DNA from: Psychroserpens damuponensis
Lineage (GTDB): Bacteria; Bacteroidota; Bacteroidia; Flavobacteriales; Flavobacteriaceae
Direction: 5' to 3'
NCBI RefSeq assembly: GCF_000826655.1
Contig: NZ_JXJO01000024.1
Coordinates: 310,001 to 374,000 of the forward strand
DNA: 64,000 bases
Shown here: piece by piece, positions 1-9,788 of the stretch
Layout of the letters: each line of letters starts with the position of its first letter
How positions within the stretch are numbered: position 1 is the stretch's first letter
Position numbers and translations under genes: made by a program
The notes under the pieces: model-generated
Seen by the model: only the letters and a program-made list of their open reading frames with translations
Database searches by the model: none
Told to the model about the DNA's origin: nothing

Positions 1-1
1 A

Positions 2-352
2 AAACGTTTAGGAGATAAATTATCTGCTAGAACTAAATATTTAGGCACGTTCACTTTAGCAAGTGACACTGTAAGCCCAACCGTCAAGCCTGTAAATTTT
101 CAAAACGGCAAATGGTTGAGCAAATTAAGCACTCTAAAAGTAAAAATTGATGACGACTTATCTGGCATAAGTAATTATAGAGCAACCATTAATGGCAAAT
201 GGATTTTAATGGAGTACGATTATAAAAAAGATACCTTGACTTACGATTTTGATGACAATATAAATACAGAAACCGAAAACAATCTAAAAATAATTGTAAC
301 CGATAATGTTGGAAATAGTACTACATTTGAATCTACGTTTTTTAGGAAATAA
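2..352 (+). CDS. M23-family metallopeptidase, C-terminal end (5' end outside window)
   Basis: The open frame runs in from the window edge in frame 2, so only the last 116 residues are present. The peptidase catalytic domain is outside. What is visible is a beta-rich tail (TFTLASDT, VKIDDDLSGISNY, NGKWILMEYD, IVTDNVGNSTTFE) ending in FFRK. From memory this is the Ig-like C-terminal tail of flavobacterial periplasmic or outer-membrane M23 peptidases, which often precede a TonB-dependent receptor gene as here. An apparent TTG start at 116 is internal to the frame and should be ignored. The M23 assignment rests on the tail alone. Confidence 0.6.
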   Translation, partial: KRLGDKLSARTKYLGTFTLASDTVSPTVKPVNFQNGKWLSKLSTLKVKIDDDLSGISNYRATINGKWILMEYDYKKDTLTYDFDDNINTETENNLKIIVTDNVGNSTTFESTFFRK

Positions 353-367
353 ATAAAAATCAACCTT

Positions 368-2845
368 TTGAAGCTATACATCACACTACTTATTGCCTTT
401 ATTGGCTTTTCTTACTTCGGAAATTCGCAAACCGCAACCATTAGAGGTGTCATTCTAGATGATGCTAAAATGCCTATTACAGGCGTCAACATTAAAGCTG
501 GTAGCGATGGAACAACCACTAATGACAACGGATTTTTTATTTTAAAAATCCCAGCCAATACTGATGTCACTATCATTTTTAGTCACCTTTCTCACAAATC
601 TGTTACGCAAACTTTTAATTTAAAAAGCGGTCAAGAATTAGAGTTCAATCCAGTTATGAAGGTTGATATTGAACAAATAGGCATGGTCGTTATTAATACA
701 AATACACGCCAAAAAGTAGATGGTGTGGTAACCATCACACCCGAAGTTATTAGAACCGTAAAAGGTGCGCAACCTGGTGTAGAAAACCTATTAAAAACAC
801 TTCCTGGTGTAAATATCTCGAACGAATTAAGCACGCAATACTCCGTTCGTGGTGGAAATTTTGATGAGAATCTTGTTTATGTTAACGAAATTGAAATTTA
901 TAGACCATTTTTAATTCGGTCTGGTCAACAAGAAGGTTTAAGCTTTGTGAATACCGATTTGGTACAAAATGTAGATTTCTCTGCTGGAGGATTTCAAGCT
1001 AAATATGGAGATAAACTCTCCTCTGTTCTAGATATCACCTATCGAAATCCTAATAGTTTTGGCATACGTGCAGATGCAAGTTTACTTGGAGGAAGCCTTT
1101 CTGCCGAAGCTGTGAGCAAAGATTCAAAGTTTTCTGGTATTGTTGGATTACGTTATCGTGACAATAGTTTATTAATAAATTCACTAGAAACCGAAACCAA
1201 TGTAAAACCAGTTTTTGCTGATGCTCAAACCTATTTAACGTATAAGTTTAGTGATAAGTTTCATCTTAATTTCCTCGGAAATATCTCACTCAACAAATAT
1301 ACCTTTCAACCAAAAAATCGTCAAACTAATTTTGGAACACTCGATGAGCCTGTAGCGCTTTTGGTATTTTATGACGGACAAGAAAAAGACGAATACTTAA
1401 CTAATTTTGGTGCTTTTAAAGCCAATTATTTCGCAACCGAAGACTTAACACTTAAATTAATAGCTTCTGCTTATCATACTACTGAAGAAGAATACTTTGA
1501 TATTTTGGCACAGTATAGACTAGGTGAAGTTAATAGTAATATTGGAGACGAGAATTTGGGTGAAGTAGAATTTTCTGAAGGTATAGGATCTCAACTCACA
1601 CACGCACGTAATGATTTGGATGCCCTTATTTTTAATGTAGAACATAAAGGTGATTACAAAATAGATGATGAAACAACCTTAGAATGGTCTGTAAAATATA
1701 CGCATGAAGATATACGAGATCGTTTGGTAGAATGGGAAGTTATTGATAGTGCAGGATTCTCAGTAAGACCTCCAATTTATGATTTTCCAAACAATCAACC
1801 TTACGACGCTTTTGAAGGTCCCTTAGTGGCATTTCAAAATGTGAGAGCTACCAATGCTGTTCAAATTGATAGACTTCAAGCCTATGCACAGTGGAGCAAA
1901 CGTACAATGCTTGGTAACAATGAAGTATTTTATAATGCTGGTGTGAGAGTTCATAATTGGACGGTAAATAGCGATATTGCTAACCAAGATGGCGTGTCGT
2001 CATCTACACAAACAGTTTTTAGCCCAAGAGCACAATTTGCTATAAAACCAGATTGGGAAAAGGATATGCTGTTTAGAGTGGCTGGAGGTGTTTATTACCA
2101 ACCTCCTTTTTATCGCGAGTTAAGAGACTCTTCAGGAACTGTGCAACCAGATGTAAAAGCTCAAAAATCGTTTCATGTCGTTTTAGGAAACGAATATAGT
2201 TTTCAAATTTGGGATCGTCCTTTTAAGCTCGTTTCCGAAGCCTACTACAAAGGCATGACAGATGTAAACCCTTACACTCTTGAAAACGTGAGAATTCGCT
2301 ATAGAGCTGATAATAGTGCAAAAGCTTATGCATATGGTCTTGATTTACGCTTAAATGGTGAATTTGTTCCAGGTACAGAAAGTTGGTTTAGTTTTGGGTA
2401 TTTAAAAACAGAAGAGAATATTAATGACCAAGGTTATATTGCAAGACCTACAGATCAACGCTTAAAATTTGGTGTTTTATTTCAAGATTATGTACCAAAT
2501 ATTCCTGAGCTTAAAATGTATTTAAATTTGGTTTACAATACAGGTGTTCCTGGTGGCTCACCTAGTTACGCAGATCCTTATGATTATCAAACAAGGTTGC
2601 GTGATTACAGACGTGCCGATTTAGGAATTTCTTATGTACTTGTAGATCAAAATAAAACCTACACATCTAAATGGAAAGAAAAGTTCAAAGAATTATCTTT
2701 AGGTGTAGAGATTTTCAATATGTTTAATGCTCAAAACACCATTACTAATACTTGGGTTAGAGATGTATACAGCAAGCGTCAATATGCGATACCTAACTTT
2801 TTAACACCACGTGTTTTTAACGTGAGATTGAGCGCTAAGTTTTAA
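368..2845 (+). CDS. TonB-dependent receptor with carboxypeptidase-regulatory-like domain
   Basis: An 825-residue outer-membrane receptor. A signal peptide occupies about residues 1-20 (ends GNSQ). A carboxypeptidase-D regulatory-like beta-sandwich follows (about 22-105, TIRGVILDDAKMPITGVNI). A plug domain comes next (about 115-230; LLKTLPGVNI, YSVRGGNFDENLVYVNE), then a long beta-barrel closing with a terminal Phe (RLSAKF). Such receptors import large ligands using TonB energy; nothing here identifies the ligand and no SusD-like partner is adjacent. The start is TTG; the next in-frame ATG would remove the signal peptide. The stop is immediately followed by the next gene's ATG, so the two are probably co-transcribed. 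Confidence 0.9.
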   Translation: MKLYITLLIAFIGFSYFGNSQTATIRGVILDDAKMPITGVNIKAGSDGTTTNDNGFFILKIPANTDVTIIFSHLSHKSVTQTFNLKSGQELEFNPVMKVDIEQIGMVVINTNTRQKVDGVVTITPEVIRTVKGAQPGVENLLKTLPGVNISNELSTQYSVRGGNFDENLVYVNEIEIYRPFLIRSGQQEGLSFVNTDLVQNVDFSAGGFQAKYGDKLSSVLDITYRNPNSFGIRADASLLGGSLSAEAVSKDSKFSGIVGLRYRDNSLLINSLETETNVKPVFADAQTYLTYKFSDKFHLNFLGNISLNKYTFQPKNRQTNFGTLDEPVALLVFYDGQEKDEYLTNFGAFKANYFATEDLTLKLIASAYHTTEEEYFDILAQYRLGEVNSNIGDENLGEVEFSEGIGSQLTHARNDLDALIFNVEHKGDYKIDDETTLEWSVKYTHEDIRDRLVEWEVIDSAGFSVRPPIYDFPNNQPYDAFEGPLVAFQNVRATNAVQIDRLQAYAQWSKRTMLGNNEVFYNAGVRVHNWTVNSDIANQDGVSSSTQTVFSPRAQFAIKPDWEKDMLFRVAGGVYYQPPFYRELRDSSGTVQPDVKAQKSFHVVLGNEYSFQIWDRPFKLVSEAYYKGMTDVNPYTLENVRIRYRADNSAKAYAYGLDLRLNGEFVPGTESWFSFGYLKTEENINDQGYIARPTDQRLKFGVLFQDYVPNIPELKMYLNLVYNTGVPGGSPSYADPYDYQTRLRDYRRADLGISYVLVDQNKTYTSKWKEKFKELSLGVEIFNMFNAQNTITNTWVRDVYSKRQYAIPNFLTPRVFNVRLSAKF

Positions 2846-3787
2846 ATGAAATATACGTATTCAATTGTAATTTTATTCCTTTTTGTAGTTTCTGCAACTG
2901 CACAGCCCAAATTAAAAAAATCAATCGATGATTTAAATTTGTATTTAAGTGTTTATGACTCGCTTAGATCACATGGAGAGCATTATTATACTCCAAAACT
3001 TTTAAAAGTAACTCGTGAGGATATGCTTAAAGAGTTTGGAGAGTCATTTGAACCAATTGATTCTATTGAAACTTTTGAATCTATTGGTATAATTCAAAGT
3101 AAAATTGACGAATTACTGCGACAAACATTAACTAATAAAAAAGCTTCGACACTAGAATTAGAAACTCTATTTCATGAAAACTTAAGTGTAGTTCTATCTA
3201 AAGACAAAAAACTTATAAATTTTTCAATAGATGCTAAGTCTGGCGGATCATATCAAAGCAGGATTTCTTGGATATACTATTTAAATAACGATGTTTTTAA
3301 AGAATACCCTGTTCATGATAAATGGGATCTTAGAGATCAAGAGTCACCAACCATATTTGAAGCCAATGGTTATTACGATATAAAAACTATAACATCCTCA
3401 AAAACAACTTATTATTTGCTTCTAGGAAGTGTTAAAACCTGTGGTTCATGCTATGTTGACTATGTTACATTAGTTCATTTTGAGAAAGATGATTTTGATT
3501 TAGATTTCGAGTTTGCTATTGACTCAAGAGATTACGACGAAAAAATTGTATTTGATGAAACCTCTAAAACACTTTCTGTAAGCTATGTTACCGATGATCT
3601 CTCTGAAGATTGCTTTTGCTCCAATGAAGAATACCAAACGTATTGGACAGATGGATTAACAAACGATGAATTGTTTAACGATGATGAAACATTAAAACAA
3701 CAATCTTGCAGATGCCTATTCAAGTTTAACGGTAAAACCTTTGAACTTACCAAACGTAGTGCAGAATTTATAAAAACAAACGATTAA
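2846..3787 (+). CDS. secreted hypothetical protein
   Basis: A 313-residue protein with a clear signal peptide (hydrophobic stretch, then SATAQP around residues 16-21). The mature part has no family I recognise. It has a cysteine-rich segment (TCGSCYV around residue 200; EDCFCSN and QSCRCLF near the end), which suggests disulfides or metal binding in the periplasm. It starts directly after the receptor stop (TAA then ATG, no spacer) and so may be translationally coupled to it. It ends tail-to-tail with the cysteine desulfurase, the two stop codons sharing the tetranucleotide TTAA. Confidence 0.6.
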   Translation: MKYTYSIVILFLFVVSATAQPKLKKSIDDLNLYLSVYDSLRSHGEHYYTPKLLKVTREDMLKEFGESFEPIDSIETFESIGIIQSKIDELLRQTLTNKKASTLELETLFHENLSVVLSKDKKLINFSIDAKSGGSYQSRISWIYYLNNDVFKEYPVHDKWDLRDQESPTIFEANGYYDIKTITSSKTTYYLLLGSVKTCGSCYVDYVTLVHFEKDDFDLDFEFAIDSRDYDEKIVFDETSKTLSVSYVTDDLSEDCFCSNEEYQTYWTDGLTNDELFNDDETLKQQSCRCLFKFNGKTFELTKRSAEFIKTND

Positions 3788-4929
3788 GCATCAACAAACT
3801 CCTTTAAAACTTCAATCACATAATCTACTTCATCTTTGGTATTATAATGACTAAATGAAAACCTAACCGATGGTTTTTGTAAATCGTCTTCATTTAATAT
3901 CTCAGTAAGCACGTGTGAGTTTTGAGAACTTCCGCTTTGGCAAGCACTACCTTTAGAACAGGCAATACCTTTTAAATCTAATTGAAAATGCAGCATGTTA
4001 GCTTTTTCTACGGAAATTGGCAAACACACATTAATTAACGTATAAGTACTTTTATCTATATCACCAGATTGACCATTAAAACTAACCTCAGGAAAAATGG
4101 AATGTAACTGCTCTATAAAGTAAGATTTTAAGGCTTTGATGTAAGTACTTTCGGTTTCTAAATTTTGGTATGACATGGCTAAAGCCTCATCCATACCTAC
4201 AATATTATGTATGGCTTCTGTTCCTGCACGCAAACCTCGCTCCTGCTCTCCTCCAAATATCGATGCTCGAAGTCCGCTATTTTTCCGAAGAAAAGCAAAT
4301 CCAACACCTTTTGGTCCGTGAAATTTATGCGCACTGGCTGCAATATAATCAATAGGCACCTCTTGCAAATTTAAAGTGTAATGTCCTATAGATTGCACAG
4401 TATCACTATGAAAAAGTGCATGATTAGCTTTACATAACTCTGCAACATTTTTAAGATTTAGCATATTACCAATCTCATTATTTATATGCATTAATGTAAC
4501 TAGTTGCTTCGTGTCATTTTGCAAAAGAGATTCTAATTGAGCTAGATCAACATCTCCATTATTATTGATATCTAAATACTTTACATCTAAATCATATTCA
4601 ATTTTAAGTTGATCTATAGCATGAAGTATGGCGTGATGCTCTATTTTAGACGTAATAATTTCTGTTACACCTAAATCTCTAACAACACTTCTTAGCACCA
4701 AATTATCGGCTTCTGTACCACCAGATGTGAATACAATTTCGGAAGCTGAAACATTAAAATGTGACGCTATTCGCTTTCTAGACCTTTCAATTAAAGATTT
4801 AGATTTCCTACCATAACTATGTGTAGATGATGGATTTCCAAAATTTAACCTCATAACTTCAGCCATTTCATCAATGACATTACCTCGTATAGAAGTGGTT
4901 GCAGCATTATCAAAATAAACAGTTTTCAT
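3784..4929 (-). CDS. cysteine desulfurase (NifS/IscS-like)
   Basis: A 381-residue PLP-dependent class-V aminotransferase-fold enzyme that takes sulfur from cysteine for Fe-S clusters or tRNA thiolation. Visible landmarks are YFDNAATT at the N-terminus, NPSSTHSYG (31-40), FTSGGTEADN, EHHA (97-100), HSDTVQSIG, SAHKFHGPKG with the PLP lysine at K202, GGEQERGLRAGT, and the catalytic-loop motif GSACQSG with Cys330. The length is normal for the family. No iscU or suf genes lie beside it, so which pathway it serves cannot be told from here. It stands alone on the minus strand. Confidence 0.9.
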   Translation of the reverse strand: MKTVYFDNAATTSIRGNVIDEMAEVMRLNFGNPSSTHSYGRKSKSLIERSRKRIASHFNVSASEIVFTSGGTEADNLVLRSVVRDLGVTEIITSKIEHHAILHAIDQLKIEYDLDVKYLDINNNGDVDLAQLESLLQNDTKQLVTLMHINNEIGNMLNLKNVAELCKANHALFHSDTVQSIGHYTLNLQEVPIDYIAASAHKFHGPKGVGFAFLRKNSGLRASIFGGEQERGLRAGTEAIHNIVGMDEALAMSYQNLETESTYIKALKSYFIEQLHSIFPEVSFNGQSGDIDKSTYTLINVCLPISVEKANMLHFQLDLKGIACSKGSACQSGSSQNSHVLTEILNEDDLQKPSVRFSFSHYNTKDEVDYVIEVLKEFVDA

Positions 4930-5039
4930 ACCTCACATAATTATCATGCAAAGATGCAATATTATGGTCATTTTAAAAACTATCAGCTCATGCATTCAAA
5001 ATTATTTGTTAATCTCAACTGTTAACCTCCCAAATCTTT

Positions 5040-5047
5040 TATTTTTG
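5040..5047 (+). promoter_or_regulatory. Bacteroidota -7 promoter box
   Basis: TATTTTTG fits the TAnnTTTG consensus and lies 15 nt before the ATG at 5063. It supports that ATG over an upstream in-frame start at 4946. The -33 element is poor. Confidence 0.45.
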
Positions 5048-5062
5048 TTTAAAAATACTACA

Positions 5063-5959
5063 ATGCGTAATTTATTATATCTATTTATTATTGGACTGAT
5101 TGCTTTATCTTGTGATGATGGCGATATTTTTGAAGTGACCTTAGATTTTGACGACGTAGAATTAGAAACTTGTGGCAGTTTAGTTTTTTTTAAAGCGAAA
5201 GACAGTCCTCCAGAAACATTATCTGTACAATTAACAAATAGAACTTTTGAGCAAATGTTAGCGGTTAATGATGATAATATATTTACGCAAACATTTGATT
5301 TTTCATTAGCAAACAATTCTTTTAACTATAGAACTTATTCTACCGAACCAAACGATGTGTTTTGTAACGACATACCGCCTTCTGATTTAAATATTACTAG
5401 CGATGCAGAAAGTAATTCTGGACAAGCTGTTTTAACAACTATTTTGGTTGAAGATGATGAGGACGGAATTCCTGCAGAATTAGAAGATATTAATCAAAAT
5501 GGTAATTTAGATGATGATGATACAGACAATGATGGCATACCAAATTATTTAGATGTTGATGATGATGGCGATAATGTTTATACCGCATCTGAAAATGCAA
5601 ATTACACTGATGAAGATGGATTAACCAACGCCTTAGATACAGATAATGATGGTATACCAAATTATTTAGATAATGATGATGATGGTGACTTAGTTTTAAC
5701 GAGAAATGAAGAAAATTTTACTACAGATAACAATCCGCAAAACGATGTTACCGACCCTAACATTGGTGCCGATTATTTAAATATAGGTGTAGCAACCTCT
5801 GTACTTGCAACCGAATATCGTGTTCATAATATCCAGCAAACTTATACGATTTCAATAGAAATAGTAAGCATCCAGCTGCCTAACCTAACTCAATATTTTT
5901 TTAATTTTGGAGAATTAACATCAACAGATGTTAGAATTGGAGAACCCATTTTTAATTAA
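5063..5959 (+). CDS. lipoprotein with acidic calcium-binding-type repeats
   Basis: A 298-residue protein. The start was set at ATG 5063 because it gives a lipoprotein signal (MRNLLYLFIIGLIALSC) and follows a -7 box; an open frame extends further upstream but makes a poor N-terminus. The mature protein has two copies of an aspartate-rich motif (DTDNDGIPNYLD followed by DDDGD), like thrombospondin type-3 / EF-hand-like calcium repeats common in flavobacterial surface proteins. Probably anchored in the outer membrane; function unknown. The stop overlaps the opposite gene's stop at TTAA. Confidence 0.7.
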   Translation: MRNLLYLFIIGLIALSCDDGDIFEVTLDFDDVELETCGSLVFFKAKDSPPETLSVQLTNRTFEQMLAVNDDNIFTQTFDFSLANNSFNYRTYSTEPNDVFCNDIPPSDLNITSDAESNSGQAVLTTILVEDDEDGIPAELEDINQNGNLDDDDTDNDGIPNYLDVDDDGDNVYTASENANYTDEDGLTNALDTDNDGIPNYLDNDDDGDLVLTRNEENFTTDNNPQNDVTDPNIGADYLNIGVATSVLATEYRVHNIQQTYTISIEIVSIQLPNLTQYFFNFGELTSTDVRIGEPIFN

Positions 5960-6507
5960 TTTTTTGCATTTTGATAAATATAAACTTCTGTAGCGCCTAA
6001 GCCATATTTTTGGTAATCGGCTTCATAAAATTTAACGTTATCATAACGACCAAATAAAAAATCTAATTCTGCTTTAAGCACACCTTCTCCAACACCATGA
6101 ATAAAAACCACTTTTTGCATGCGTTTTTTAATGGCAAATTCTAACTTATACCTAGCTGTATCTAATTGTAGATTAAGCATTTCATAATTACTCATATGCT
6201 TGTTAGATGTTGTAATTTGATGTATATGTAAGTCAACTTCCATAGTGGGAAGTGTTCTATCTTTTGGTTTTACCTTAATAGATTTATGTTTGTGTGTAGT
6301 TTCTTTTTCACTAATCACACTGTCAACATCTATATTAGTAAATAATTGAGAGGTTAGGGATTTGTTTTTTATGACTTCGGAAGATAAAAACTCCATATCA
6401 AAACCATCTTCAGTTTCAATAACAATAGTCTCGCCTATAATTTTAGAAATAACTCCATTTATATCATCATCTAAAACGGAAACAACATCACCAATTTTAA
6501 AACTCAT
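5956..6507 (-). CDS. Smr (small MutS-related) domain protein
   Basis: A 183-residue protein. The N-terminal ~45 residues form a small beta-rich region (KIGDVVSVLDDDINGVI). After a charged linker comes an Smr domain (about 88-180) with the hallmark VDLH (91-94) and HGVGEG (137-142) motifs. Smr domains are nucleases acting on branched DNA or RNA; the HGxGxG motif is intact. MutS2 itself is absent, so this is a stand-alone Smr protein of the kind common in Bacteroidota. The gene's start overlaps the stop of the upstream small membrane-protein gene by one base. Confidence 0.8.
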   Translation of the reverse strand: MSFKIGDVVSVLDDDINGVISKIIGETIVIETEDGFDMEFLSSEVIKNKSLTSQLFTNIDVDSVISEKETTHKHKSIKVKPKDRTLPTMEVDLHIHQITTSNKHMSNYEMLNLQLDTARYKLEFAIKKRMQKVVFIHGVGEGVLKAELDFLFGRYDNVKFYEADYQKYGLGATEVYIYQNAKN

Positions 6508-6698
6508 TATATATCATTTTGGTGTTCATCCTCTTGATCTTTTTTGCTCGGTATATTTCTAGAAATACTATAAATACCTAGCATCAAAATTACAATTCCA
6601 ACAATTAAAATTAATTGATTTTGATCAGCTTTAGCCTGAGCGTAAATTGCTACAAATCCGCCAATTACAATTAAAATATAACTAATTTTTCTATTCAT
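6507..6698 (-). CDS. small two-helix membrane protein
   Basis: A 63-residue protein with two predicted transmembrane segments (about 6-21 and 28-46) and a charged C-terminal tail (SKKDQEDEHQ). It overlaps the Smr gene by one base (TAATG-type junction), so the two form an operon with this gene first. I recognise no family. Confidence 0.6.
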   Translation of the reverse strand: MNRKISYILIVIGGFVAIYAQAKADQNQLILIVGIVILMLGIYSISRNIPSKKDQEDEHQNDI

Positions 6699-6813
6699 TA
6701 CTTAATGTTAACGATGAAATTTTACGATTCATCGAAATTAGTTATAATTATCAAATAACTAAAATAACTTGTAAGAAATAATTAGTATTTTAAACTAATT
6801 GAACCCATTCATT

Positions 6814-7326
6814 ATGGAAAAGTTAAACACCCTTAAACTAATCCTTTCAATTTTCGCACTAATAAATATTAATATATTGTGTGCTCAAGTTGGTATTGGT
6901 ACAACAACACCAACCGAAACTTTAGATGTCAATGGAAATGTTAAATTTTCAGGAGCAATTATGCCAAATAATGTAGCGGGAATTGTAGGACAAATTCTTT
7001 TATCAAACGGTCCCAATGTACCACCAGTTTGGGGAGCTGAATATTTAAACCCAACTCAAACTACAAAAATGGGAAAATTTTATTCTGGTCCTTTTAATTT
7101 GCCTAATGGATACTTTATCTTAACATTAACAGATGCTAATTGCGTACCTACAAGTGTTTGCTCTGTTACTTGGCCAGGAAACCTTCCTAATCTAGGTGCT
7201 AACAATGGCTACGGAAACATCACACTTACTGTAGAAGCTCAAACCGGTCAATGGTTATTTCATTTCACAAACCTAACTGGATATTCTTTTGGTAATTTTG
7301 AGTTTGCCTATTTCGCACATTATTAA
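6814..7326 (+). CDS. secreted protein with flavobacterial VGIGTTTPTETLDVNG motif
   Basis: 170 residues from ATG 6814; an in-frame TTG 15 bases upstream is possible but gives no better signal peptide. The signal peptide ends near LCAQ. Directly after it is VGIGTTTPTETLDVNGNV, a motif found at the start of many flavobacterial surface proteins, where it resembles the head-fibre region of intramolecular-chaperone (S74-type) proteins. The remainder is a beta-rich domain of unknown role. Followed 11 nt later by another small secreted protein. Confidence 0.6.
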   Translation: MEKLNTLKLILSIFALININILCAQVGIGTTTPTETLDVNGNVKFSGAIMPNNVAGIVGQILLSNGPNVPPVWGAEYLNPTQTTKMGKFYSGPFNLPNGYFILTLTDANCVPTSVCSVTWPGNLPNLGANNGYGNITLTVEAQTGQWLFHFTNLTGYSFGNFEFAYFAHY

Positions 7327-7337
7327 AATTTTATAAT

Positions 7338-7724
7338 ATGAATAATAGTAATAAAAATATTATCATAATATGCTGCCTAATGCTTGTTTCTACATTTAGT
7401 TTTTCTCAAACTCAAATAAAACAACTAACATTAGCAAAACAACTATCGCCTTCTAAAATTGTGACGACCTTTACAAAAGTAAAATCCTTTTATAAAGTAC
7501 AAAGCACCATCCTACACGAGGATCGAACTAGCTTTGATACCATAACTAAGATAAAAACTGCTATCAATGAAAAGCAATTATCACCTTCTAATTTAACTAT
7601 TATTGCTACACCTACAGACAAAAGCGTAATTTCGGAAATACGTAAACCAATTCAAAAAAGTACATCTCAAGCAAAAAAATTCAAGAGCGCTACTATCATG
7701 ACTTTTGAAAAAGCAAAAGATTAA
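7338..7724 (+). CDS. small secreted hypothetical protein
   Basis: 128 residues with a signal peptide ending FSFSQ (about residue 24). The mature chain is rich in Ser/Thr/Lys and holds a duplicated short motif (KQLSPSK and KQLSPSN). I recognise no domain. Probably co-transcribed with the preceding secreted protein. The sequence up to 7913 is AT-rich and shows no supported gene. Confidence 0.5.
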   Translation: MNNSNKNIIIICCLMLVSTFSFSQTQIKQLTLAKQLSPSKIVTTFTKVKSFYKVQSTILHEDRTSFDTITKIKTAINEKQLSPSNLTIIATPTDKSVISEIRKPIQKSTSQAKKFKSATIMTFEKAKD

Positions 7725-7913
7725 TATGAAAATACTAGTTTTAAAATCAAATTATCTCAAAAACAGCATTTTAATTATAAATAATATGTAAATTACAACA
7801 AGTTGACAATATAGGATTCACTTAGTTACTGATATTGTTAAATTAAAAAAACTGAGTTTCCTCAAAGCTACATTTTTAAAATCTTAACCTTTAATAGATT
7901 AAAGTAAAATAAG

Positions 7914-9740
7914 ATGATTAAACGTGTTCTCTTTTTAGTTTTTATTACAGTTAGCTTTAGTGCTTTTGCCCAACTCACAGTCACGAATAGCTCCTACATA
8001 TTTGTAGATGGCTCTGGTTTTAATGATACTCCTGGTGTTGCTCCATTATATGTCACAGAAGCGGTAAATCTTACTGGTGCTGATAGTCATATTTATTTAA
8101 GGAATGAAGCGCAGCTAATACAAGGAGACAACGTATCTACAAATTCTGGAATAGGAGAATTAAGTATTCAACAAACTGGTACAGCAAATACATTTGCTTA
8201 CAATTTCTGGTGTTCTCCAGTAGGAAATAACTCCATAGCTTCTGGTAATGAAATCAACAGAGTTGACTTAATAGATGATTCGACAGGTTTAATTACAAGT
8301 AATGACGCGTTGTTCAATACAGGATATGACGGTTTAGCATCCCCTTTAACTATATCTAGCCGTTGGTTATATACGTACGTAGCTTCAGATGAATATGCTG
8401 ATTGGAATGCTCTCGATTCAAATTCTGCGATTCTACCAGGATTAGGTTTCACAATGAAAGGTATTGGAGGTGGTGGGCAACTTTATGATTTTAGAGGTAA
8501 ACCAAACAACGGAACCATAACAAATAATATTTTAGCAGAAAATTTCACCTTAATTGGCAACCCTTATCCATCTGCAATTGATGCGCTACTTTTAATTCAT
8601 GATCCACAAAATACTAATATAGAGATTTCTCCAGGTCTACCAGAGTTTGCACCAACAACAACAGGAGTACTATACTATTGGGAACAAACACCAACAAACC
8701 ACAATACAGCAAATTATGTTGGTGGATACGGAGCTTATACAATTTCTGCAGGAGGCGTAGAAACCTTTTCATTTCCTACATTTTATGGTTATGATGACCA
8801 AGGTAATGCAGCTCCAACACCTCCTGGTCCTGGACCATCTAAAATAGCAAGACGCTATATCCCAATAGGTCAAGGCTTCATGGTTAAAGGAGCTGCTGGC
8901 TCTGGTTCAAGCACTATTTATGTTAAGAATTCTCATCGTGTTTATGCTAAAGAATCTAGTGGAAACAGCTATTTTTTTAGAAATGATGGTGACAATGATA
9001 CGACTTCAAACATGCAAGAAACACAATACAATGAGTTAGGATTAAATTTAGTGCCTAGTGATTTTAAACGTTTTAGATTGAATATCAATTTTAATCAAGA
9101 TTTCACCAGACAATTGGTACAAAATTTTCACCATACAGCAACAGATGGTTTTGACTATGGCTTAGAAGCTCCAAGCTCAGATAATACTACTACAGATGCC
9201 ACTTGGACTCAAAACGATGAAGACTTTGTTATACAAGCCCATGCGTTTGATATTGAAAAAAGAATTCCGGTTATAATTAAAGCAGAAAACCAACAACCCA
9301 TTGAGTTTAGCATATTTGACGTTCAAAATTTTGATACATCTCAACCTATATATATTCATGATATTGAAAATGACATCTATGTAAATTTAAGAGCACAAAA
9401 CTATACTATTAATGTAGCAGCAGGCAATTACACTAACCGCTTTGAAATTACATTCCAACCTGGTGAAACATTACATTTAGAAGATATTACAAACCATGGG
9501 TTTGACGTCTTTCAAAATTCAAAAAACTCACAGTTAACCGTACTAAATCCTAACGAATTAGATATTAAAACGGTTACTCTTTTTGACGTTTCAGGTAAAT
9601 TAGTATTAAACTCTAAAAACGTAGGATCAGAACATGAATATCATTTTTCTACAAAATCTTTAAGCGAAGGTGTCTATATAGCAACCGTAATGGTTGATAA
9701 AAACCAAGCCATTTCTAAAAAAGTTGTAATTAAAAACTAG
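7914..9740 (+). CDS. T9SS-secreted protein with C-terminal sorting domain
   Basis: 608 residues. A signal peptide (ends SAFAQ) is followed by a long region of unknown fold beginning LTVTNSSYIFVDGSGF. The last ~75 residues match the type A type IX secretion sorting domain: VTLFDVSGKLVLN, then LSEGVYIATVMVD and a basic end (SKKVVIKN). The protein is therefore expected to cross the outer membrane by the type IX system and become surface-attached or released. The central part has glycine- and proline-rich stretches (around 295-310); no catalytic motif is visible. Confidence 0.8.
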   Translation: MIKRVLFLVFITVSFSAFAQLTVTNSSYIFVDGSGFNDTPGVAPLYVTEAVNLTGADSHIYLRNEAQLIQGDNVSTNSGIGELSIQQTGTANTFAYNFWCSPVGNNSIASGNEINRVDLIDDSTGLITSNDALFNTGYDGLASPLTISSRWLYTYVASDEYADWNALDSNSAILPGLGFTMKGIGGGGQLYDFRGKPNNGTITNNILAENFTLIGNPYPSAIDALLLIHDPQNTNIEISPGLPEFAPTTTGVLYYWEQTPTNHNTANYVGGYGAYTISAGGVETFSFPTFYGYDDQGNAAPTPPGPGPSKIARRYIPIGQGFMVKGAAGSGSSTIYVKNSHRVYAKESSGNSYFFRNDGDNDTTSNMQETQYNELGLNLVPSDFKRFRLNINFNQDFTRQLVQNFHHTATDGFDYGLEAPSSDNTTTDATWTQNDEDFVIQAHAFDIEKRIPVIIKAENQQPIEFSIFDVQNFDTSQPIYIHDIENDIYVNLRAQNYTINVAAGNYTNRFEITFQPGETLHLEDITNHGFDVFQNSKNSQLTVLNPNELDIKTVTLFDVSGKLVLNSKNVGSEHEYHFSTKSLSEGVYIATVMVDKNQAISKKVVIKN

Positions 9741-9788
9741 TCCTTAGATAATTATTTTGATACATTTGCTAGACTTATATCTATCAAT

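Noticed and set aside
631-834. Antisense open frames inside large genes, such as this one in the TonB receptor
   Set aside because: They mirror the codon pattern of the real gene and show no signal peptide, domain or start context.
4946-5062. Upstream extension of the lipoprotein at 5063
   Set aside because: It would place the start before the -7 box and hide the lipoprotein signal.
7726-7791. 21-codon frame after the small secreted protein
   Set aside because: Too short, no recognisable feature, and lysine/asparagine-rich as expected by chance.
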